A DNA stretch of 8,638 nucleotides from Magnetococcales bacterium. GTDB lineage: Bacteria > Pseudomonadota > Magnetococcia > Magnetococcales > UBA8363. The notes beneath the pieces are model-generated. The model was given only the letters and a program-made list of their open reading frames with translations. It did not search any database and had not been told where the DNA came from. Of the stretch, positions 1 to 7,372 are shown in pieces. Position 1 is the stretch's first letter, and each line of letters opens with the position of its first letter. The position numbers and the translations under genes were made by a program. The stretch is from contig JADFYU010000074.1 of assembly GCA_015232865.1 (NCBI GenBank), positions 1 to 8,638 on the forward strand, in the 5' to 3' direction.

Positions 1-15
1 TGAGGAGCCGCACTG

Positions 16-1287
16 ATGCAAATTACAGGCATGAAATGGGGAGCCAAACTGCTCAAGTATGTTGATTTCCCCACCGCTGAAGTACTTCCAGCAGAAGCCA
101 CGCCAGAACAGATTCAGGCCATGATCAACAAGTATGGAGGGGTTCTGGTCAAACCTGTTTTCAAGGGCGGAATAGGCAAGAAAGGTAAAGCGGGATTGGT
201 TGGAATCGCCAAGGATGTGCGAACAGCTCTTAAGGAAAAGGAACGTCTCTATTTTGCCGAGCATCGCCACGGCAACGCCTATGCCAAATCCGAAGGGGTC
301 ACCTTCGAGGCATTTGTGGAGGCCGAGCATGAGATTTATGTATCCATCACCGACAACACCCTCTATCGGGCACCAACTCTGACCATTACCCATCACGGAG
401 GAATGGACATTGAAGAGTTGCCACCCGATCAGATCGCCGTTGTACCCTTCGACACACTGACCGGACTCAAAGGATTCATTGTCAACAACGCTCTGCAACA
501 GATGGGCGCTCCCAATGAGATTATCAGCCCCTTGGTACAGAACATCACCAAGCTCTGGGATCTGTTCAACGGGTATGGCATGACCACGCTGGAGCTCAAC
601 CCCATTCGCATGAGTCGCGATGCCAAAGGTCGGCTGCAACCCATCGCCTGTGACTTTAAATGCGCCTTTGATACCGATGATCGCAACCGCGAGCGTCTAC
701 AACTGCCGAGCGACCTGGACGCCCAGGATCTGTCCGACTATGAGATGGAAGTCAACCAACTGCGGACCTATCAGGGCCAGTCGGATGTAACCATCATCAA
801 TCCGGCCGGAACCGTTACCGCCATGACGTTTGGCGGTGGAGCCAACGCTCTGGTGACGGAGCTTCTTGGCGATGCGGCCACCATATCATCTGATTTCGGT
901 GGCAACCCACCCTATGAAAAGATGTTTGAAATCAGCCGAATCACCTATAAGCATTGGCTCGCCCAGACCAACGTTTTGTTTTTTATCGGCGGTAAAGCCA
1001 ACAACACCGATATATACGAAACATTCCGGGCCATGGCCGATGCCTTGAGAGAGTATTTCAGTGAGTACGGCCCCACTCCGATTTACGTCATTGTCGGTCG
1101 GGGTGGTCCCAATGTGATTCGCGGTATGGGCTATGTCAAAGATACCCTGGATAGCTTGGGCATTCCCTACAGCATGTTTGGCTATGACTCGGCCATGAGC
1201 GAAGTGATCAATCTGGCTCAGAAAGCCGATACCTGGATGGCCAATGGTGGGCGCCAGGCCATTGCTGCTAAAATGGGTATCAAATAG
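16..1287 (+). CDS. aclB: ATP citrate lyase, ATP-grasp/citrate-binding small subunit (divergent, type II-like)
   Basis: Cytoplasmic subunit that, with the downstream large subunit, cleaves citrate with ATP and CoA to acetyl-CoA, oxaloacetate, ADP and phosphate, the key rTCA-cycle step. The 423 residues match the N-terminal part of animal ACLY and the Chlorobium small subunit (about 400 aa). Residues 1-250 are an ATP-grasp fold: a Gly/Lys-rich stretch KGGIGKKGKAG (50-60), the strand VEAEHEIYVSI (101-111), and LELNP (192-196) with the expected Mg-nucleotide ligands E193 and N195. Residues 255-400 are the succinyl-CoA-synthetase-beta-like citrate-binding domain: GGGANAL (273-279), FIGGKANNT (323-331) and GRGGPN (361-366), the last matching RRGGPN of human ACLY, where an Arg contacts citrate. 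The start is supported by a TGAGGAG Shine-Dalgarno at 1-7, 8 nt upstream of the ATG. Its promoter lies before the window. The name follows the Chlorobium convention, in which the ATP-grasp subunit is AclB. Family assignment is firm; the type II label is inference. Confidence 0.9.
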   Translation: MQITGMKWGAKLLKYVDFPTAEVLPAEATPEQIQAMINKYGGVLVKPVFKGGIGKKGKAGLVGIAKDVRTALKEKERLYFAEHRHGNAYAKSEGVTFEAFVEAEHEIYVSITDNTLYRAPTLTITHHGGMDIEELPPDQIAVVPFDTLTGLKGFIVNNALQQMGAPNEIISPLVQNITKLWDLFNGYGMTTLELNPIRMSRDAKGRLQPIACDFKCAFDTDDRNRERLQLPSDLDAQDLSDYEMEVNQLRTYQGQSDVTIINPAGTVTAMTFGGGANALVTELLGDAATISSDFGGNPPYEKMFEISRITYKHWLAQTNVLFFIGGKANNTDIYETFRAMADALREYFSEYGPTPIYVIVGRGGPNVIRGMGYVKDTLDSLGIPYSMFGYDSAMSEVINLAQKADTWMANGGRQAIAAKMGIK

Positions 1288-1378
1288 TCAATCGCACTCC
1301 CTTTTAGGGACTTCTCGTACCTGTCTGCCCCTGGGTTTGCACCTTGGATGCCGACGGGAATCGTGAGCTACAATATTT

Positions 1379-1383
1379 GAGGT
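1379..1383 (+). promoter_or_regulatory. Ribosome binding site that fixes the large-subunit start
   Basis: GAGGT lies 5 nt before the ATG at 1389. The reading frame stays open upstream to a TTG at 1344, but that codon has no Shine-Dalgarno match, and the extra 15 residues show no family similarity that I can see. The ATG at 1389 is therefore preferred. Confidence 0.7.
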
Positions 1384-1388
1384 TAGCC

Positions 1389-4349
1389 ATGACGACGCAA
1401 CTGAATACAGAACTGAACAAGGGCTTCAATTTTATGACTGCCCGTGGGGAAAAAGAGTTTCCCTATTATGTCGGCATTCACTCTTTGGCCGATTTGGCCA
1501 CAAGAGATGATCGGGTATGTGTGCTGAATATTCTGGGTGGTGAGAGTACAACGGTTACACCAACCAGCCACGTCTATTCCGGGGGCAATATTGTCTGCGG
1601 AACCATGCCGGGCCGGTCCGGTTCGGTCATGAAAACGGCCATCGGTGACATTCCGGTGTTCAACAACGTGTTGGAGGCTCTGGAGGCCGGCTACAGTTTT
1701 AACGTCGCCGTCGTCTACGTTCCGCCATCTGGCGTTAAAGACTCGGTGATTGAAGCGGTTCGGGTCAATCCTAACTTGAAAAAAGTGATCATCTTAACCG
1801 AGAAGGTCAAAGTCAAACATGCCCGGATGATTCGCCAATATTGTCAATGGCGTGGGGTTGATGTTTTCGGTGCCAACTGTCTGGGAATCGGTGACGCTCA
1901 CAACAAGGTCCGCTTGGGCGGTGCTTTGGGTGGCAGCTCTCCTGAGGAGTCCCTGGTGCCCGGTTCTATTGCCGTTTTTTCCAACTCCGGCAACTTTACC
2001 ACCACCATCGCCACCTATCTGCTGACCACCGGGTGGGGGACCACCGTCTCAATCTCCTCCGGTAAGGATCTTTATATTCACTATTCCGCCCCGGAATTTA
2101 CCCACGCCATGCACAACGATGACCGAACCAAGGCAGCGGTGATGTACATTGAGCCGGGCGGGTATTATGAGCGTGATCTGAAGTTCGACAAACCGATTGT
2201 GGCCTGTATCGTCGGTCGTTGGAAAGCCAAACTGACCCGCGCTTGCGGACATGCGGGAGCGGTAGCCGGCAGCGGAGACAATGCCGAAGCCAAGGAAGCT
2301 TGGTTCATGGAGAAATTTGGCGTCAAAGCCATTTTCACCCCGGACTCTCCAACCTGTTCGTCCATGGGTGCGGTTGTCACCAATATTTCACATATTCCAG
2401 CCGCTATGACCGCGGTCATGATGATGAACGGAATCAAACCGGATTTTGCCCCCAGAGGCGATTTACGGCCTAAATGTTGGTTTCGCAACGACATGGGGCT
2501 GAATCTGCCCGAAGAGTTGAAACTGCCGGTTGTTGAGGCCATTTCTCCGTACAACGAGCAGATTGAGGCTCTGTCCAAGCAGGTTGGAACCATCTTTCCA
2601 CGGCAGACCCTCAAAGACTGTTCCGGGGCTTCGCGGATGGATTCAACGACCCAGGTCACCCAGATTCACGGTGTCAGTGTACTGGATGCTTCCACCAAGA
2701 GTCTGGAGGAGAATCTGGTTCAATCCTTGATTCGCGAATATCCAGATGCCAATGGGACGGCGATGGCCAACGTGGCTTTGAACGCCTACGTCAATCAGAG
2801 CGGAACCATCGGATTGGCAGCGACGGATGCCGCCCGTGCAGCGGGTAGTAGCCCCAACGCCTGTTTGGCTTCGGCGGTTGCTCTTCTGGGTCCGAATGAG
2901 GTTCAGCGCGCCAAGGTTGTCGTACAAAATCTGATCAACCTCTTCGGTATGGCCAAACTGGACGATCCAGCCAACACCAATTTTGATTTTTCTGCTCAGT
3001 TGGAGTTGGCACTGGCCTCGGAAATCGTTGATTTGGAGCCGATCGAGGAAGAAGACGAAGAGGAGGTCGTTGAAACGGCACCGACTGAAGAACCGGAACA
3101 CACCAAAGCGGAAGGCAAGGGCAAGAAGAAAGGCAAATCGAAAAAAGCCGAAGCCGCCGCAGAAGAGGAGGCCGAAGCCGAGGCCGAAGAGAGCGCCGAA
3201 GCAAAAACCACCATCAAGGGCGTTTTGATCTCAGAAAAGAGCGGTAAACGCGGAAAAATCATGTTGGCCGCTTTGGAGGCTCGTGGTATTCAATCTGTCT
3301 TTATTGATTTTCTCAAAGCCGTGGCCGAAAAGACCAATACCGGCATTCGGGACAGCCAGATTCTTGGGGCCATATGCTGTCATCTGGCCTGGAGTCCTTT
3401 CATGCGTCGCCGTCTGTCCATCAATACACTGCTCAACATGCCGTGGCATTTCCGCATTTTCAGTACCATTGTCGGTGTGGCGGTTCCAGAGGGTGAACAG
3501 GACAAAAAGAGCTTTAGAGGCACGGAGAACGGCGAGATTGCCAATAGTTGGAGCTTTACCGAAACCGCTTTTGCCGCTCTGTTGGGACGACGTCCAACCG
3601 AAGAGGAGCGGTTTGCTTTCTCCGTTCTTCAGGGTCTGCTCATTACCAACGGTCCTGGAACCATCTCCGCTCAGGGAGCCAAAGGGGCAGTCAGTGCCGA
3701 TGGTCCTGAGGTGCCGGAAAGGATTCAGGTTAACAAAGGCTATTTGGGTTTTCTCTCTCACACCGGTTTTGCCCACGGTGGCAACGGCTTTGAGGCCATT
3801 GCCTTTTTGATGGAGCGGTTTGCCGACAGCAACCTTGCCGATCCAGGTGCAGCGGATCACGGCCTGGATCTTCAAGCCATGGCGACCGACTATGCCAAGA
3901 GTTACAAAGCCTATAAGATCGAAGCCAAGGCTGCAGGGGATCTCGGTTATGCCAAGATCCCCTGCATCAACCACCCGGTCTTTAAAGACAAGCCGATCAA
4001 CTACGATCCACGGGAGGTTTTTGTCGACAATCTCTTCAAAGATCGTGGGGCCTATAACATCTTCCAAGACTTCTACCACCATTTGGTCCAAGCCCTGAAA
4101 GATACCGGCGTCAGCAGAAATGTTTATTGTGTCAACGTTGATGCGGTGATTGCGGTCATTCTGCTGAAAATGCTTTGGAAGCCCTATAAAGAGGGAGAAA
4201 TCAGCGGCAATGCACTGGAAAAAGCGGCTTTCACCACCTTTTTGTTTGGTCGCATGATCGGCACGGCGGCCGAGATCGATGATCATACCAACCGGGGTAA
4301 AAATATGGACACGCGCACCAATGCCAGTGCCTGTAGTTTCGCCGGATAG
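1389..4349 (+). CDS. aclA: ATP citrate lyase large subunit: CoA-ligase module plus citrate-synthase-like modules (divergent, type II-like)
   Basis: Large subunit of the citrate-cleaving complex; it forms citryl-CoA and splits it to acetyl-CoA and oxaloacetate. It has 986 residues against about 600 in Chlorobium AclA. Residues 1-350 are the succinyl-CoA-synthetase-alpha-like module; GHAGAVAGSGDNAEAK (287-302) aligns with GHAGACANQASETAVAK of human ACLY and supplies the phosphohistidine, H288. Residues 405-515 resemble the first half of a citrate synthase module (SGASRMD at 412-418; a helix pair ending LLGP at 499-502) but lack the following HGG. Residues 548-608 are a low-complexity Glu/Lys/Ala linker. 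Residues 609-986 form a complete citrate-synthase-like module with AHGGNG (795-800), NHPVF (861-865, H862), DPRE shortly after, and NVD (916-918, D918). The gene follows the small subunit by 101 bp and has its own RBS; a strong terminator comes 21 bp after the stop. Function is secure as a family call, but the duplicated module and linker are unusual. Confidence 0.88.
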   Translation: MTTQLNTELNKGFNFMTARGEKEFPYYVGIHSLADLATRDDRVCVLNILGGESTTVTPTSHVYSGGNIVCGTMPGRSGSVMKTAIGDIPVFNNVLEALEAGYSFNVAVVYVPPSGVKDSVIEAVRVNPNLKKVIILTEKVKVKHARMIRQYCQWRGVDVFGANCLGIGDAHNKVRLGGALGGSSPEESLVPGSIAVFSNSGNFTTTIATYLLTTGWGTTVSISSGKDLYIHYSAPEFTHAMHNDDRTKAAVMYIEPGGYYERDLKFDKPIVACIVGRWKAKLTRACGHAGAVAGSGDNAEAKEAWFMEKFGVKAIFTPDSPTCSSMGAVVTNISHIPAAMTAVMMMNGIKPDFAPRGDLRPKCWFRNDMGLNLPEELKLPVVEAISPYNEQIEALSKQVGTIFPRQTLKDCSGASRMDSTTQVTQIHGVSVLDASTKSLEENLVQSLIREYPDANGTAMANVALNAYVNQSGTIGLAATDAARAAGSSPNACLASAVALLGPNEVQRAKVVVQNLINLFGMAKLDDPANTNFDFSAQLELALASEIVDLEPIEEEDEEEVVETAPTEEPEHTKAEGKGKKKGKSKKAEAAAEEEAEAEAEESAEAKTTIKGVLISEKSGKRGKIMLAALEARGIQSVFIDFLKAVAEKTNTGIRDSQILGAICCHLAWSPFMRRRLSINTLLNMPWHFRIFSTIVGVAVPEGEQDKKSFRGTENGEIANSWSFTETAFAALLGRRPTEEERFAFSVLQGLLITNGPGTISAQGAKGAVSADGPEVPERIQVNKGYLGFLSHTGFAHGGNGFEAIAFLMERFADSNLADPGAADHGLDLQAMATDYAKSYKAYKIEAKAAGDLGYAKIPCINHPVFKDKPINYDPREVFVDNLFKDRGAYNIFQDFYHHLVQALKDTGVSRNVYCVNVDAVIAVILLKMLWKPYKEGEISGNALEKAAFTTFLFGRMIGTAAEIDDHTNRGKNMDTRTNASACSFAG

Positions 4350-4370
4350 TTTTCAATCATAAAAGTGTTC

Positions 4371-4409
4371 AAAAAAAGAGGCCCTTTTAACGGGGCCTCT
4401 TTTTTTTTT
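4371..4409 (+). terminator. Strong rho-independent terminator after the citrate lyase operon
   Basis: Perfect stem AGAGGCCC (4377-4384) with GGGCCTCT (4393-4400) and an 8-nt loop. The stem is extended by A/T pairs (4371-4376 with 4401-4406) and followed by a T run that reaches 4409. Because an A run precedes the stem, the structure can also act on the opposite strand, so it may end thiC transcripts as well. The T run is followed directly by eight Gs (4410-4417), a homopolymer junction prone to sequencing error. Confidence 0.93.
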
Positions 4410-4445
4410 GGGGGGGGTGATGAAGAAGCCCGATTTTGTGCTTTT

Positions 4446-4520
4446 ATCCTAGATTCGGCAGTTGGAAGTGCGTAAGCGGTGCAACATATTGGTTTATCTG
4501 GTGAACTGGAAAAAATCGAA
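4446..4520 (+). repeat. Long direct repeat, copy 1 (left arm of the foldback element)
   Basis: These 75 bp match 8564-8638 at 73 positions; the differences are T4455/C8573 and G4508/A8626. The match reaches the window edge in the second copy, so the true repeat may be longer. The two copies lie 4118 bp apart in the same orientation and bracket thiC, ygfZ and the flavoprotein gene. Confidence 0.95.
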
Positions 4521-4610
4521 GTCACCTTATTGGTGATGAGACTTTTTCCTAGTTTGCCAAGTGAATCAAGAGGTTGTGCCGATTGCGTGCTTAAAACTGC
4601 CGAATCTAGG
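4448..4610 (+). mobile_element. 163-bp foldback element (MITE-like) with 16-bp perfect terminal inverted repeats and a TTTAT target duplication
   Basis: The left end CCTAGATTCGGCAGTT (4448-4463) is the exact reverse complement of the right end (4595-4610). The two halves pair across the whole element without a single gap around a TTATT loop (4527-4531). Of 79 opposed positions I count 55 Watson-Crick pairs, 12 G.T/G.U pairs and 12 mismatches. TTTAT occurs directly on both sides (4443-4447 and 4611-4615), as expected of a 5-bp target duplication. There is no coding capacity, so mobility would depend on a transposase supplied elsewhere. The left half recurs at 8564-8638 and part of the right arm at 4699-4733. 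Alternatives are a structured RNA or a REP-like element; no IS family could be assigned from these ends. Confidence 0.7.
4576..4610 (+). repeat. Foldback right arm, copy 1
   Basis: This 35-bp stretch, ending in CTGCCGAATCTAGG, is the right terminal arm of the complete element. It is repeated exactly at 4699-4733 in the same orientation. Confidence 0.95.
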
Positions 4611-4698
4611 TTTATGGAGCCAGATCAAGGGCAGGTGGAAAGGTCACTTCTTCGTATTGGTACGGAGTTACACCCCTCATTTTTTAGTCGGTTTCGCG

Positions 4699-4733
4699 GT
4701 GCCGATTGCGTGCTTAAAACTGCCGAATCTAGG
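4699..4733 (+). repeat. Orphan foldback right arm next to the thiC 3' end
   Basis: An exact 35-bp copy of 4576-4610 that ends 9 bp before the thiC stop codon. No matching left end is visible between 4611 and 4698, so this is a solo or truncated element end. It is followed by AT-rich ATTAT, similar in composition to the TTTAT duplicated around the complete copy. Confidence 0.92.
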
Positions 4734-4742
4734 ATTATTTTC

Positions 4743-6260
<1,518 letters not shown>

Positions 6261-7316
6261 ATGAGCCTGCTAAAATCACATTTACCCGAAGTCGAATCCT
6301 GGTTTTTGGATGCAGGAGAGGAGAGCCCCGCCCGGTTTTCGACCCACGACAAGGAGTTGGACAACCTGACAAACCATGCGGCGTTGGTGGATTTCAGCCA
6401 TCGTTCCATGGTCGAAATTTCCGGTCCACAACGGCATGAATTCATTCAAGGGTTGATTACCAATCAAGCCAAAGAGATTCGCCCCAACAAGACGATCTAT
6501 GCCGCCATGTTAACACCTCAAGGGCGATTTCAGTGGGATTTTTGCATAGGTTCCGACTCGGAACGTCTTTTTTTGGATGGGGAGCCTCAACAAGGGGAAA
6601 AGCTGGCGCAAAATCTCGCTTTTTATTTGATGAGAACCAAAGCCTCCATTGCGGATGTCAGTGAAGAATATGGGGTATTGGCCATCGTTGGACCCGAGGG
6701 GGAGTCGCAGCTGCAAAATCTGTTTCCCCACATCACCCTGGCTGACGCCGATCTGGGTGCAACCTTTCAGATCGAGGGAGGGCTGGTTCTCTGGCGAGAT
6801 CCCCGTCATGCCGATTTTGGCTGGCGGCTGCGGGTCAATGCCGCCGACTATCCGGATATCTGGAAAAAACTGGCAAAAAAAATTCCTCCGGCTGGAGGGC
6901 TAGCCTGGGACCATTATCGTATTCTGAAGAGCCTGCCCAGGGGCGGTAACGAATTGATTCCCGGTAAAACACTTCCCCTTGAGGCGGGATTATTGGAATT
7001 ACACGGTGTCAACTTTCAGAAAGGGTGCTATGTGGGGCAGGAGACCACCGCTCGCACCCATCATCGTGGAACCTTGAAAAAACGGCTGTTTCAGGTCAAT
7101 CTAGTAGGACAAGGCCCGTTTGCCCTTCAGAGTCCGGTTCTGACGGACTCAGGCAAGGAGGCCGGTACGTTGACAAGCGTGACCAACCAGGAAGGCTCCA
7201 ACCTGGCCTTGGCCGTTCTTCGGCTAAGCGATGTTGCAGCCCGAAAGAAGCTGACTGTTTCAGGCACCCCTGTCACAGTCCAAAAACCGCATTGGGCCGA
7301 ATGGACTCTGGAATAG
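6261..7316 (+). CDS. ygfZ: YgfZ/GcvT-domain folate-binding protein, Fe-S cluster maintenance
   Basis: Homologue of E. coli YgfZ and mitochondrial IBA57: a folate-binding protein of the glycine-cleavage T fold that supports assembly or repair of [4Fe-4S] enzymes, including radical-SAM proteins. The diagnostic motif KGCYVGQE (254-261, with the conserved C256) is present and is followed by TTARTHHRG. The N-terminal part contains ALVDFSHRSMVEISGP and FIQGLITNQ, typical of the family's first GcvT-like segment. At 351 residues it is slightly longer than the E. coli protein (about 326). It is a cytoplasmic protein with no signal peptide or membrane segment. The ATG at 6261 is chosen over the adjacent in-frame TTG at 6258 because AAGGAG sits 9 nt before it. 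The gene is divergent from thiC, whose product is itself a [4Fe-4S] enzyme. Confidence 0.92.
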   Translation: MSLLKSHLPEVESWFLDAGEESPARFSTHDKELDNLTNHAALVDFSHRSMVEISGPQRHEFIQGLITNQAKEIRPNKTIYAAMLTPQGRFQWDFCIGSDSERLFLDGEPQQGEKLAQNLAFYLMRTKASIADVSEEYGVLAIVGPEGESQLQNLFPHITLADADLGATFQIEGGLVLWRDPRHADFGWRLRVNAADYPDIWKKLAKKIPPAGGLAWDHYRILKSLPRGGNELIPGKTLPLEAGLLELHGVNFQKGCYVGQETTARTHHRGTLKKRLFQVNLVGQGPFALQSPVLTDSGKEAGTLTSVTNQEGSNLALAVLRLSDVAARKKLTVSGTPVTVQKPHWAEWTLE

Positions 7317-7335
7317 CCCGATAATCAATAAATCA

Positions 7336-7358
7336 GACTCTTAATTGAGTCGTTTTTT
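7336..7358 (+). terminator. Possible weak rho-independent terminator after ygfZ
   Basis: GACTC (7336-7340) pairs with GAGTC (7347-7351) across a 6-nt loop and is followed by G and six Ts. The stem has only 5 bp, so termination may be partial and the downstream flavoprotein gene may be read in part from the ygfZ promoter. Confidence 0.5.
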
Positions 7359-7372
7359 ATAGTGTACTTCAA

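Larger units (their letters stand above)
4350..4742. other. Convergent intergenic region, no gene
   Basis: This 393-bp stretch lies between the tail-to-tail large lyase subunit and thiC. It holds the bidirectional terminator, a foldback element and an orphan repeat arm. I see no credible protein here: plus-strand reading frames through it run through the repeats and on antisense to thiC without family similarity. No tRNA or other known RNA gene was recognised. Positions 4616-4698 contain only weak, decayed similarity to the repeat interior. Confidence 0.7.

Noticed and set aside
1298..1313. Small TCCC/GGGA hairpin between the two lyase genes as a terminator
   Set aside because: Only 4 bp of stem and no T run; too weak to support.
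1344..1374. Internal promoter (TTGGAT ... TACAAT) before the large lyase subunit
   Set aside because: The spacer is 19 nt, and transcription would start at the Shine-Dalgarno itself. The gene is more simply read from the operon promoter.
3231..4286. Long minus-strand open frame (351 codons) opposite the large lyase subunit
   Set aside because: It is fully antisense to strongly conserved citrate-synthase-like sequence and shows no family motif; it is a shadow of the codon pattern of the real gene.
4448..4610. Integron attC site
   Set aside because: The element is a palindrome, but the RYYYAAC and GTTRRRY core sites are not at its ends and the neighbouring genes are not arranged as single-direction cassettes.
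4446..4733. CRISPR-like array
   Set aside because: The repeats are in mixed orientation, unevenly spaced and paired as inverted arms; there are no uniform spacers and no cas genes.
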